The notes: generated by a model not told the origin, from the letters alone. A stretch of 62,208 bases of DNA from DAOUTW01 sp964523575 (GCA_964523575.1 CAZGAV010000014.1:1-62208), one strand, 5' to 3'; positions 33,351 through 41,795 are shown, numbered from the stretch's first letter. Program-made: numbers and translations.

Positions 33351-34286
33351 TTAATTTTTCAATATTTTCTCGATAGCTTCAGCGGTGGCCGACGACAACT
33401 CAATATCGGACGCGGCGGCATTGGTTTCGATATGTTCGGGGCGGGTGGCGCCGGTGATGGCGCAACTTATTTCGGGCCGTCGCAAAACCCAGGCCAGGGC
33501 CAATTGTGCCATAGATATATTCATGTCCCCGGCGATTTTGGTCAGTTGACGGATTTTTTCGAGATTGGCGTCATTGAGTTCGTTTTTCAGCCATTCGGTG
33601 GTATCTCCCCGGCTTCCCGGCGGTATGCCATCGCTGTATTTTCCGGTCAGAAGCCCCATAGCCAACGGCGACCAGACCACCAAACCGAGTCCCTGCTCGG
33701 CGCAAAGGGGCATCAGATCCGTTTCGATATGCCGGTCGATCATATTGTATCGGGGTTGTTCCACCCAGGGCCGATAGCAACCATATTGGTCGGCGACATC
33801 CAGGGCCGCCTTGACTTGATCGGTTTCCCAAACCGATGTGCCCCAGTAGAGGACTTTGCCGCTCCGGATCAAATCGTCCATCGCCCGCACGACTTCCTCG
33901 ACCTCGGTTTCGGGATCGTAGCGATGACAGAAATAGATATCCAGATAATCGGTCTGCAGGCGGGCCAGCGATTTGTCGATTGATTCGAAAATATGTTTTC
34001 GCGACAAGCCGCGATTATTGATATTATCGCTCATCGGCCAGAACAATTTGGAGGAAATCACCAGGTCGGAACGGGTGTAATTTTTCAGGTGGCTGCCGCA
34101 GACCGTTTCCGCCTGTCCTCGGGAATAGATATCGGAGAGATCGATAAAATTGACGCCGCGGTCAATGGCGGCTCCCAATATGCGATCGCTTGTTTTCTCA
34201 TCGACCGTGCCGCCGAAAGTCAGCCATCCGCCGATCGAAATTTCGGAAATTTTGAGTCCGGCCTTTCCCACACGCCTGTATTTCAT
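33351..34286 (-). CDS. aldo/keto reductase
   Basis: A 311-residue TIM-barrel NADPH oxidoreductase similar to the potassium-channel beta-subunit (AKR6/YajO-like) group. Catalytic Asp and Tyr lie in DLSDIYSRGQAE. The Lys is in ISSKLF and the His in YFCHRYDP, and the cofactor region reads AITGATRPEHIE near the C terminus. It reduces aldehydes or ketones; the physiological substrate is unknown. The ATG at 34286 follows an AAAGGA ribosome site. It is first in a two-gene operon with the DinB-family gene and divergent from queG. Confidence 0.88.
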   Translation of the reverse strand: MKYRRVGKAGLKISEISIGGWLTFGGTVDEKTSDRILGAAIDRGVNFIDLSDIYSRGQAETVCGSHLKNYTRSDLVISSKLFWPMSDNINNRGLSRKHIFESIDKSLARLQTDYLDIYFCHRYDPETEVEEVVRAMDDLIRSGKVLYWGTSVWETDQVKAALDVADQYGCYRPWVEQPRYNMIDRHIETDLMPLCAEQGLGLVVWSPLAMGLLTGKYSDGIPPGSRGDTTEWLKNELNDANLEKIRQLTKIAGDMNISMAQLALAWVLRRPEISCAITGATRPEHIETNAAASDIELSSATAEAIEKILKN

Positions 34287-34439
34287 CTCTTGGTCCTTTC
34301 TTCGAAATTAATCCCATTGCCCTAAATACGCCATCACATATCAATCTTATTGTTTTCCGATCTCCCGTCGGCCGATGACAATATAGGATTTCCGATACCG
34401 ATAGCAACCTTGGGGGCGAAAAATTTATGACGATTAGAC

Positions 34440-34468
34440 TTGCTTTGAAAATCGCCAGATGGTATAAA
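34440..34468 (+). promoter_or_regulatory. promoter of queG
   Basis: TTGCTT (34440-34445), a 17-base spacer and TATAAA (34463-34468), 27 bases before the queG ATG at 34496. The position also supports rejecting the earlier in-frame ATG at 34427, which would lie upstream of the promoter. Confidence 0.55.
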
Positions 34469-34495
34469 TTCTGTACGGGCTTGAGGATTTCTACC

Positions 34496-35419
34496 ATGAA
34501 TTTAAAAGAGTGTACGGAATTGATTAAGAACGAGGCCGCCGCCCTGGGATTTTCGGCCTGCGGAATCTCCAAGGCGGATTTTCTGGAATCGGAAGCGCCT
34601 CGGCTTGAAGAGTGGCTGAAAAGGAATCTGTGCGGCAATTTGCTCTATATGGCCGATCATTCCGAACTTCGGCTGGACCCGAGGAAATATATGCCCGGGG
34701 CGCGGTCGGTCGTTTCCCTGCTTTATAATTATTACTCGGACATTCCGGAAAAAGAGAAGGCCGCTTATCGCATTTCATGCTACGCTTTCGGCCGCGATTA
34801 CCATCTGGTCATCAAGAAAAAATTGAATCAGCTGATCGATACCCTTCGAGGCAAGATAGGCGAAATCGAGGCGCGCTCCTGCGTCGATACTGCGCCGGTA
34901 ATGGAAAAAGTCTGGGCGGCCCGTTCCGGTCTGGGTTGGATCGGTAAAAACTGCAACTTGATCAGGCCCGATTCGGGAAGCTTTTATTTTTTGGCCGAAC
35001 TCCTGCTTGATATCGATCTTGAGTATGACTCCCCGGCTGTCGATCATTGCGGCAAATGCCGGCGGTGTATCGACATCTGCCCCACCGGCGCCATCGTCGA
35101 GCCCTATGTCGTGGACGCCTGCCGTTGTATTTCATATTTGACGATTGAATTGAAGACGGCCATCCCCGAGGAGATGACCGGGAAATATTCCGACTGGATT
35201 TTCGGATGCGACCTCTGCCAGGAGGTATGTCCCTTCAATCGTTTCGCGACGCCCCATCAGGAGCCGGCTTTCAAACCGAACCCGGAGATTTTCGAAATGA
35301 CGGTCGATCAATGGCGCAAGCTGACGCCGCGCCGTTTCGAGGAATTATTTCAGGGGTCGGCTTTGAAACGAGCCAAACATGAAGGCCTGATGCGCAATAT
35401 CCGTTTTCTCAATCGTTAA
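34496..35419 (+). CDS. queG: epoxyqueuosine reductase QueG
   Basis: A 307-residue QueG, which carries out the last step of queuosine synthesis in tRNA with cobalamin and two [4Fe-4S] clusters. The catalytic Asp is D131 in VDTAPVMEK. Cluster ligands are C185, C188, C191 and C195 (CGKCRRCIDICP), with C211 and C238/C241/C245 (CDLCQEVCP) completing the second set. The ATG at 34496 is preceded by GAGG and lies just downstream of a promoter. Its stop overlaps the stop of the convergent methyltransferase gene within TTAA, leaving no room for a terminator. Its need for cobalamin fits the adenosyltransferase at 45502. Confidence 0.94.
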   Translation: MNLKECTELIKNEAAALGFSACGISKADFLESEAPRLEEWLKRNLCGNLLYMADHSELRLDPRKYMPGARSVVSLLYNYYSDIPEKEKAAYRISCYAFGRDYHLVIKKKLNQLIDTLRGKIGEIEARSCVDTAPVMEKVWAARSGLGWIGKNCNLIRPDSGSFYFLAELLLDIDLEYDSPAVDHCGKCRRCIDICPTGAIVEPYVVDACRCISYLTIELKTAIPEEMTGKYSDWIFGCDLCQEVCPFNRFATPHQEPAFKPNPEIFEMTVDQWRKLTPRRFEELFQGSALKRAKHEGLMRNIRFLNR

Positions 35420-36075
35420 CTATCATCGTTTGCCGAAATCTCGACGGTAACGAAATAATCGCGGCTCAGCTTTTCTATCATTATCCGGTGATATTTCAAA
35501 CCCCGGAACAATTCCGGAATTTCATTCCGACGATACATGTATAATTCACACCGGGTGCGATACCGCCGCCGCCTTTGCCAGGCGAGTATCCCCTCGGCGG
35601 CCGGAAAACTGAAGAAGGCCCGCTGGCCGGCCAGGGAGAGGGCGCGTTCGATGACGATACGCGGGTGCGAGACATAATCCATAAAACCCATGAGGATGGC
35701 ATAATCAAAAGTCCGCCCAAAATCATAGGTTAAAAAATCATCGGTAATAAAACGGCATATATGACCAACGCCGGCGGTGGCGGCTTTTTGCTGAGCCAGC
35801 TCGATCATGGCCGGCGCGAAGTCGATGCCCCATATTGCCGACAGACCCATGCGGGCCAGCGCGACGGAATAATGTCCCGGACCGCATCCGATATCGAGTG
35901 CGGTTCGTCCCTCGACCGGCCGGCAACCGGCCAGAGTCTTGAGATAGCGCAAGCGCATGCTTTTGCGGAAAAGCCGGCTTATCAACCGATTGGCCATGGT
36001 ATCGGCCCGGCCGTAGATGGCGTCGAAATCGTGGGCGTAGCTGTCGAAGAAACCGGCCGTATCGTGCTTGGGCAT
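35416..36075 (-). CDS. class I SAM-dependent methyltransferase
   Basis: A 219-residue methyltransferase of the Methyltransf_25/11 type. Motif I is ALDIGCGPGHYSVAL (about 59-73), followed by GIDFAPAMIELAQQKA (motif II) and the post-II loop. The C-terminal part is arginine-rich (RRRRYRTRCELYMYRR), unusual for small-metabolite enzymes and possibly a lipid- or polyanion-binding patch. It is second in an operon with the polysaccharide deacetylase: the deacetylase stop and this ATG overlap in TGATG. This suggests methylation in envelope or exopolysaccharide metabolism. The substrate is unknown. Confidence 0.83.
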   Translation of the reverse strand: MPKHDTAGFFDSYAHDFDAIYGRADTMANRLISRLFRKSMRLRYLKTLAGCRPVEGRTALDIGCGPGHYSVALARMGLSAIWGIDFAPAMIELAQQKAATAGVGHICRFITDDFLTYDFGRTFDYAILMGFMDYVSHPRIVIERALSLAGQRAFFSFPAAEGILAWQRRRRYRTRCELYMYRRNEIPELFRGLKYHRIMIEKLSRDYFVTVEISANDDS

Positions 36076-36947
36076 CAGGTATTCTCCCCCGATGAGAAAT
36101 AGCGATTGAGGTATTCCCCGTAGGTCATCCAGTCGAAATCACCGAGAAGCCGCCGCATCTTGGGTTCGGTTGAAGACAGGTTTATATAGGATTTAAACCG
36201 GCGCTTTGCATTCATCGGCAGTCGCGGCTGGGCCGGATCGATTTCGCGGGGATGCAGATAGAATGTGACCGGCCGTTCACTGTTCAGAACTCTGCACGCC
36301 ATCGTCTTGACAACGGAGTAAGGGAATAATCGCAGATAGCCGCCTCCGAAAAAGCAAATCCTGAGGCCTATCATGGGGACGACGCTGATCGGGATTTCGA
36401 GCAGGCCGCCGTGCAGGCGATACGGCGCCAGGGGGCCGGTTTTCATGCCGCCATGCATCCGCGCGGCGGGAAAAATCGACGAGTCAAAAAGATATCCGGC
36501 CTCAGTCAAGGCCTCGAAAAACCACGGCGTTGACTCATTGACAGAGAATCCGGCGGCCCGATAGCCGATCACGCTTTTTCCGGCGCTATCTTCGAGTATC
36601 CTTTTGGTTTTGGCCGCGTCCGTGACAAATTCCTGCCGATTCATTTCGTACACCAGGCGATGGGCATACCCGTGAGCGGCTATCTCATGCCCGGCTTTGG
36701 CGGCTGAGAGGACCAGATGAGGATATTTCTCGGCCACCCAACCCAGAAAAAAACAGGTGGCTTTGACCTGTTTCGTTTCGAGAATTTCGAGCAATCGCTC
36801 AAAATTACTTTCGACCCGCGAGGCCAGATGATCCCATTCGGCGAGCGGCGGCGTTGACGGCAGGGCCAGAATATGAAACCAGTCCTCGACGTCAATCGAA
36901 AACAGGCACGGGGCCGGAGTCGGTGTTTTTTTGGAAGCGCCTGACAT
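36075..36947 (-). CDS. polysaccharide deacetylase, DUF3473 type
   Basis: A 290-residue NodB-fold protein of the XrtA/PEP-CTERM-associated deacetylase group. The catalytic start SIDVEDWFH (about 17-25) contains the metal Asp. Metal-binding His lie in IAAHGYAHRL. GYRAAGFSVN gives the Arg motif, and YLHPREIDPAQPR is typical of the DUF3473 C-terminal part. It would remove acetyl groups from an exopolysaccharide intermediate in the cytoplasm, as no signal peptide is seen. It is first of two genes, coupled to the methyltransferase by TGATG. No ribosome site is visible at the ATG 36947, so it may be weakly or differently translated. No exosortase is in this window. Confidence 0.88.
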   Translation of the reverse strand: MSGASKKTPTPAPCLFSIDVEDWFHILALPSTPPLAEWDHLASRVESNFERLLEILETKQVKATCFFLGWVAEKYPHLVLSAAKAGHEIAAHGYAHRLVYEMNRQEFVTDAAKTKRILEDSAGKSVIGYRAAGFSVNESTPWFFEALTEAGYLFDSSIFPAARMHGGMKTGPLAPYRLHGGLLEIPISVVPMIGLRICFFGGGYLRLFPYSVVKTMACRVLNSERPVTFYLHPREIDPAQPRLPMNAKRRFKSYINLSSTEPKMRRLLGDFDWMTYGEYLNRYFSSGENT

Positions 36948-37050
36948 CAGGGCATGATATATGTCACGGGCCGGAGTGTCAAGACGCGTTTGATCCGGTA
37001 ATGGGGCGGAGCGATTTATGCCCCGCCCCGGACGGTTATATCATGCTTTT

Positions 37051-38142
37051 CTAGTAGCCCTCATAGACGCAGGAATCGGGACCGCATTGGAGATCCTTCC
37101 AAGGAGCAATCTGGAATATGGGACGGATCATGTTAATAACATCGGCCGCATTAATCTGGCAGTCACCATCGACGTCGGCCGCCTGCGGGCAAGGGGGTTT
37201 CGAACCGCCGGAAAAGATATAATTGATCAGCATCACCGGGTCGCCGATATTCATCGTGCCGTCGTCATTGACGTCACCGGGCAGAACACAACAACTTAAG
37301 GGGGGAATAAGCCGGACACTGCCGTTTTCGAAAGTAACCGCGGTCGTATCCCATGATGTCCAGCGCACCGAATCGATTTCCACCGAATCGCCAGGCGGAA
37401 GACACACCGACCAGCTCAGGCAATTTTCGCCGTCCCATTGATCGCAACACCAGTATGTGAAGAAGGTGTCGATCCGAATGGAATCGGCCGTCCCGGGATC
37501 GGTCGGTTCCCAGGCCAGGCAGGTATCCCCCACCCACTCGAGACAGCGCCAGTAGGTGGTATCGCAGATATTATAATGGGCTTCCGTGCCGATCAAATTA
37601 CCGGACGGATCGGAAAAGCCGGTCAACGACAGATCGGTTGTGATAAGTAGATTGACAAGGGAATCGGAAGCAAAAGGGAGTTCGGAGGCGGCCGTGATTT
37701 TGAGACGCATCAGCAGAATCGGTTCGGCCTGAGGCGGCAGACCGGGATGAAACGGCGGGGCGGGGGTGTCAGACAAGGCGATGACTTTGATATCGGAGCG
37801 ATTGCCCGTGTAGGATTCGGCATGAACGAATTCCCATCCTGTCAAGGCGGTCCCGGCCGTGTCCACGCCCCCGGGAGTCAGGGGATCGGTCGAATTGGTT
37901 TGAAATGCGATTATATCGGGGCGGTCGGCCTGAATATAGATGGAAAAAGCGGCGAGGGTATCCTGATAGTTAGCCAGAAAGACGCTGACCCAGGCTTCGT
38001 CGGAGCCGGCCTGAACCGTGGTGTCGCTCAGGTTGACATATATTTTGGGCTCGGGATCAGCGGCCACGACACTCGCAGTAAAGAAAATCAGAGAAATTGC
38101 CACCATCGCGGCCAGGGCGGCCATACGCGATTGATCAGACAT
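37051..38142 (-). CDS. secreted protein with cohesin-like domain, Cys/Trp repeats and dockerin
   Basis: A 363-residue exported protein (signal peptide to about A28). Residues about 30-175 have the beta-strand pattern of a cohesin-like/adhesin domain (VNLSDTTVQAGSDEAWVSVF ... LLMRLKIT). Next come two related Cys/Trp segments, YWRCLEWVGDTCLAW and YWCCDQWDGENCLSW, each followed by an acidic DSIRIDT/DSVEIDS stretch, which looks like an internal duplication. The C terminus is a dockerin-like pair, PGDVNDDGTMNIGDPV and AADVDGDCQINAADVI. A cohesin-like and a dockerin module in one chain would allow chain-like assembly. GGAGAGGAG precedes the ATG. The cohesin call is by pattern only. Confidence 0.7.
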   Translation of the reverse strand: MSDQSRMAALAAMVAISLIFFTASVVAADPEPKIYVNLSDTTVQAGSDEAWVSVFLANYQDTLAAFSIYIQADRPDIIAFQTNSTDPLTPGGVDTAGTALTGWEFVHAESYTGNRSDIKVIALSDTPAPPFHPGLPPQAEPILLMRLKITAASELPFASDSLVNLLITTDLSLTGFSDPSGNLIGTEAHYNICDTTYWRCLEWVGDTCLAWEPTDPGTADSIRIDTFFTYWCCDQWDGENCLSWSVCLPPGDSVEIDSVRWTSWDTTAVTFENGSVRLIPPLSCCVLPGDVNDDGTMNIGDPVMLINYIFSGGSKPPCPQAADVDGDCQINAADVINMIRPIFQIAPWKDLQCGPDSCVYEGY

Positions 38143-38436
38143 TGTTCTCTCCTCTCCTAAGGGTAAACGGTTTTAGGTACTATAAAAACCTGCCCTTAGC
38201 TGTTCCGGTCGCGATCCTCCTGGTTATGAAATTCCAAACATCACTTCCGGCCGCGCTTGCACGGCCGATACAGCGGTTTATTTCCGGATCGAGACGAGGC
38301 ATGTCCGGGAAAAAACCATTTGCTTCTTCAATTAAAGATAATCCCTGTCACTGATTTATACAAGACAAACATTCGAGGTTCTCAAGCACAGGTGATACGG
38401 CGGCAGATTTCGGGGACGCTTTCATGGTTATTCTCG
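38143..38436. other. gene-free divergent region
   Basis: About 290 bases between the divergent cohesin-like/dockerin gene and sixA. A long plus frame runs through it in phase with sixA but has no ribosome site, and the sixA promoter lies downstream of its start. Nothing else is recognised. Confidence 0.4.
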
Positions 38437-38466
38437 TTGGCCGAAGACCTTCGATTTTCCTATATT
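38437..38466 (+). promoter_or_regulatory. promoter of sixA
   Basis: TTGGCC (38437-38442), an 18-base spacer and TATATT (38461-38466), followed by GGAGG at 38481 and the ATG at 38491. Transcription would start near 38473. Confidence 0.6.
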
Positions 38467-38490
38467 AGGACCATTGCGAAGGAGGAAAAG

Positions 38491-38958
38491 ATGTTTTTGT
38501 ATCTGGTGCAACATGCCCGGGCCCAGGATGAAGCCGGTGATATCGGGCGGTCGTTGTCGGAAATCGGCCGGAACGAGATGCGGCGAATAACCGATTATCT
38601 GGCCGCCCACGATCTGGTTCAGGTGGAGACTATCTATCACAGTGGTAAACTGCGGGCGGAGCAGACAGCGGAACTTCTGGCTGAGGTGATTCGGCCGACC
38701 GGCGGAATAAAAAAAGCCAAAGGGCTGGCGCCTATGGACGACCCCGGAATATGGGCCGGGAAAGTCTCGAAAATATCATCGGATATAATGCTCGTCGGTC
38801 ACCTGCCGCATATCAGCCATCTGGCTTCGCTCCTTCTTACCGGTGGCCCGGCCCGGCAACCGATACATGTGCGCAACGGCGGAATTTTGTGTCTGAATCG
38901 CGATCCTGACAGTCATTGGGCAGTTGAATGGATGATTACCCCGGCAATATTGGCGTGA
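38491..38958 (+). CDS. sixA: SixA-type phosphohistidine phosphatase
   Basis: A 155-residue histidine-phosphatase-fold protein. The first motif is LVQHARAQ (H8 as nucleophile; Gln where most family members have Arg, a variant I associate with SixA-like proteins). The second His lies in LVGHLPHISHLAS. SixA removes phosphate from His in phosphotransfer domains. AAGGAGG precedes the ATG at 38491, which excludes longer upstream starts. It converges on the arsenite transporter gene, with seven bases between stops. Its target might be a phosphorelay protein; the window's kinase has no HPt domain. It could instead act on a small phosphate ester. Confidence 0.82.
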   Translation: MFLYLVQHARAQDEAGDIGRSLSEIGRNEMRRITDYLAAHDLVQVETIYHSGKLRAEQTAELLAEVIRPTGGIKKAKGLAPMDDPGIWAGKVSKISSDIMLVGHLPHISHLASLLLTGGPARQPIHVRNGGILCLNRDPDSHWAVEWMITPAILA

Positions 38959-38965
38959 TGGCCGA

Positions 38966-40159
38966 TTATTGGGTATCCGCGCGGAACCACTTTTGAGTGC
39001 GGAGACAGATTTTTACCAGCATTAGCATCACCGGAACTTCGATCAAAACCCCGACGACGGTCGCCAGCGAAGCTCCTGAAGATAACCCGAAGAGCATGGT
39101 CGCGGTGGCGATAGCCACTTCGAAATGATTGGAAGCGCCGATCATGGCCGAAGGAGCGGCATCCTGATATGAGAGACGAAGCAGGCGGGCCAGAAAATAA
39201 CCCAGGGCAAAAATGAAAACTGTCTGAATAAAGAGGGGAACGGCAATCCAGAGGATGGTCAGGGGATTGCCGAGGATAACCTCGCCCTTGAAGGAAAAAA
39301 GCAGTACCAGAGTAATCAACAGGGCCACGATCGTGATCGGCGTCAATATCGGCAAAAATCGGCTTTGAAACCATTCCCAGCCCTTGGCGGCAACCAACGC
39401 CCGCCGCGAGAAATATCCGGCTATCAGCGGCAAAGCCACATAAACTCCGATGGAAAGCAGAAGCGCCTGCCATGGAACCGGGAGGCGGCCGACACCGAGC
39501 AGAAAGCCGCCCAGCGGCCCGTAAAGAAAGAGCATGGTCAGGGAATTGATGGCGACCATGACCAGAGTGTGGCCGTCATTGCCGCGAGCCAGAAAACCCC
39601 AGACGAGAACCATGGCCGTACAAGGCGCGATCCCCAGCAAAATACACCCGGCCAGATAACTTCGCCACAGATGGACTTGAAGCATCTTGACCCCATTGAC
39701 GGCGACGACAACACCATCCCCATAGGTCGCGCCGACCGGCAGATCGAGGCCGAACGGCATTTTTACCAGATCAACGGCATCGGGTCCGATGAGATGATAG
39801 AAGACGGTTCCGAGAAAGAAGTTGGCGATGGCGAACATCGTGAACGGCTTTATGAGCCAGTTCACGACCAATGTCAGGCTCACCGGTTTGACGCTTTTAC
39901 CGGCCTTTAGGACCTCGGCAAAGTCGATCTTGACCATAATGGGGTACATCATGAAGAAGAGGCAGACGGCGATCGGGATGGAAATCACCGGCGCCTCGTG
40001 GACATAGATGGCCAGACCATCAAGGAACGAAGCGACACCCGGCGCCGCCTTGCCGAGAACTATGCCGGCGGCGATACAGAGCAGTACCCAGAGAGTCAGG
40101 TAACGCTCGAAAACGCTCAATCCTTGGGGCGTCTTGGTGATACAGGCCTGAGTAGTCAT
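38966..40159 (-). CDS. acr3: ACR3-family arsenite efflux transporter
   Basis: A 397-residue integral membrane protein with about ten transmembrane helices. It belongs to the ACR3 (BART superfamily) arsenite/H+ antiporters: FERYLTLWVLLCIAAGI at the N terminus, the conserved Cys in GIAPCTAMVLVW of helix 4, and GASNHFEVAIATA in helix 9. It exports As(III) or Sb(III) across the inner membrane. Its ATG overlaps the arsC stop (ATGA), so reduction and export are translationally coupled. No ArsR repressor gene is next to the pair, which is unusual for an ars operon. Confidence 0.94.
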   Translation of the reverse strand: MTTQACITKTPQGLSVFERYLTLWVLLCIAAGIVLGKAAPGVASFLDGLAIYVHEAPVISIPIAVCLFFMMYPIMVKIDFAEVLKAGKSVKPVSLTLVVNWLIKPFTMFAIANFFLGTVFYHLIGPDAVDLVKMPFGLDLPVGATYGDGVVVAVNGVKMLQVHLWRSYLAGCILLGIAPCTAMVLVWGFLARGNDGHTLVMVAINSLTMLFLYGPLGGFLLGVGRLPVPWQALLLSIGVYVALPLIAGYFSRRALVAAKGWEWFQSRFLPILTPITIVALLITLVLLFSFKGEVILGNPLTILWIAVPLFIQTVFIFALGYFLARLLRLSYQDAAPSAMIGASNHFEVAIATATMLFGLSSGASLATVVGVLIEVPVMLMLVKICLRTQKWFRADTQ

Positions 40160-40602
40160 CGATGCCGACCTTCCTTTCGCATCTCCAGACCCTGAGGGAG
40201 GGTCTCGATGAATGCCCTGATTTCATCCCTGACCCGGCGATAATGAGACAATGCTTCCTCCTCCGACCCGGCGCCTTCGGCCAAACGGGGCGGGTCGTCG
40301 AAACCGACATGGATGATTATGGTCTTGTGCGGAAAAACGGGGCAGTTCTCATCGGCATGGCCGCAAACGGTGACGACATAATCGAATTCGACCGGGGGCA
40401 AATCGCTGACATGCTTGGAATGTTGCCCGGAGATATCGACGCCGGCCTCGGCCATGACTTGCACGGCCCGCGGGTCGAGATTTTTGGTTTCTATGCCAGC
40501 CGACCAAGCTATTATTTCGGGCGACTTGAGATGACGCACCCAGCCCTCAGCCATCTGACTGCGGCAGGAATTTCCGGTACATAGAAACAGGATACGCATC
40601 AT
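40156..40602 (-). CDS. arsC: arsenate reductase ArsC, thioredoxin-coupled low-MW phosphatase type
   Basis: A 148-residue LMW-phosphatase-fold arsenate reductase. The P-loop is CTGNSCRS with nucleophile C8. The redox cysteines C80 and C87 lie in VTVCGHADENCPVF, as in the Staphylococcus/Bacillus ArsC that relays electrons to thioredoxin. It reduces arsenate to arsenite for export by the overlapping acr3 gene. There are two adjacent in-frame ATG codons at 40602 and 40599; the family usually starts at the second or with one extra residue. It lies 31 bases upstream of the DUF1573 gene's end and is transcribed in the same direction. Confidence 0.94.
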   Translation of the reverse strand: MMRILFLCTGNSCRSQMAEGWVRHLKSPEIIAWSAGIETKNLDPRAVQVMAEAGVDISGQHSKHVSDLPPVEFDYVVTVCGHADENCPVFPHKTIIIHVGFDDPPRLAEGAGSEEEALSHYRRVRDEIRAFIETLPQGLEMRKEGRHR

Positions 40603-40633
40603 CTCATTGGCCGATTAATGAGCCTGGAGCCGT

Positions 40634-41731
40634 CTATTTCCTCACAACCGTGAACGGAATTTTGATCAAACGCATATTCGGGTTATTAGTCGTGATAACA
40701 ATTCGGCTGTCGAGAGTGGAATCGACCGCCATAATTTTGTCATTGGCCGTGGCCATAATTTCATATTTCTTGCCCGGATCCACGGGCGAGACGTTGAAAT
40801 CAAGCTGTTTTCCCGGTGTGTTGACGTCGATTATTTCCAGTGGCAGGGAATCGACATAGTTGATCACCGTCAGTTTACGGGTCTGGTTGGCAGTATCGAG
40901 AACTTCGCCGGAAACGATATAGTTGAGCCGCAGGGGCGTCACCTCGATCTCATCCACGATTATGCCGTACATATATAACTTCAACCGAGGCCGGACGTCA
41001 TCCTTGAAACCGACGACGACATCATCACTGAGCAGGCCCGGTTTCAGGCCGGGTTCGATAGTGATCTGAAAATGAAGGCTGTCGCGTGGGGCCGTCGTAT
41101 CGGCCGGCCTTATCTCCTCCGCGGAAATGAAATCCGACGACGACGTTATATCCGAAACCACGACGTTCTTTTGGTCTTCGAGTTCGACATAGACATCTTT
41201 GACGGTTCGACTCTGGCTGAGAACATTACCCATGTTAATAGTGATATCCTCGACCCCGACGTCTATTTTGATCGTGGCCGTGACTGACAGGGTGGTGGTC
41301 CGTCGCAGGGGATCGTTCGATTCGACCCGGACGCTTTTCCTGATCGTATGACGCGAACGACCGGTCTTGAGTGACACCTGAATTTCTCCTTCCCCACCCG
41401 GGGGAATTTCCGTCGCCGAAACGACGGCGGCGGTGCATCCTCAAGACGCTTTGACACTTCCGATCTTCAACAGTGCGTCCCCGACATTTTTAACCTTGAA
41501 GATATGGGTCAGAGTCGTATTCTGACCGACCGACCCGAAATCATGGCCGGTTTCGGGGAAAAAGATGACCGGCGCGCTTTCCTGGGCAACCGGTTTTGAC
41601 AGGCTGTTATCGGATTGGGCGGTGTCGTTGGGAACCGCCTTGACCTTAGTTGTATCGCCGGCGAAAGCGGCCGTTACAAACCATCCCATGACGAGAAAGG
41701 CCGCAATCGGGATCAACAATTTTCGATACAT
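40634..41731 (-). CDS. exported DUF1573 protein with in-frame TGA: candidate selenoprotein
   Basis: One continuous frame of 365 codons has a single TGA at 41443-41441. The signal peptide is MYRKLLIPIAAFLVM... to about A24. The DUF1573 domain follows: HDFGSVGQNTTLTHIFKVKN, KIGSVKAS, [TGA], GCTAAVV, then PPGGEGEIQVSLKTG and VRVESNDP. DUF1573 normally has SCGCT here, so TGA stands exactly at the first Cys and would be read as Sec97 in a U-x-C pair. About 245 residues of further beta-rich domain follow without another stop. ATG 41731 has GAGGG upstream. Stem-loops at 41390-41427 follow the TGA. A point nonsense mutation is the alternative. Function of DUF1573 is unknown; a thiol/selenol redox role is inference. 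Confidence 0.75.
41390..41427 (-). promoter_or_regulatory. candidate bacterial SECIS region after the in-frame TGA
   Basis: Reading the minus strand from the TGA, 13 bases separate it from a 6-bp stem CCGTCG/CGACGG with loop TTTCGG (41427-41410). A second stem TTCCCC/GGGGAA with loop CGGGT (41406-41390) follows. The first is at the distance usual for a SelB-binding hairpin but has no G in the first two loop bases. The second has a G there but its loop starts about 40 bases away, slightly far. Either one, or a joint fold, could serve. Confidence 0.45.
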
Positions 41732-41795
41732 AGGAATCAATCCCTCTGGTTCGATTAATACGCTGTTCTGCCCGGAGTTTCCGGGAATTCAGAAA

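Noticed and set aside
38491..38514. SixA as an inactive phosphatase because its motif is QHA rather than RHG
   Set aside because: Gln in this position is, to my knowledge, common in SixA-like proteins, and both catalytic histidines are present, so loss of function is not implied.
40634..41443. DUF1573 gene read as an ordinary pseudogene split by a nonsense mutation
   Set aside because: Not excluded, but the TGA is exactly at the conserved Cys codon, the frame is otherwise intact for 365 codons and no frameshift is present. Recoding is therefore the better first hypothesis.
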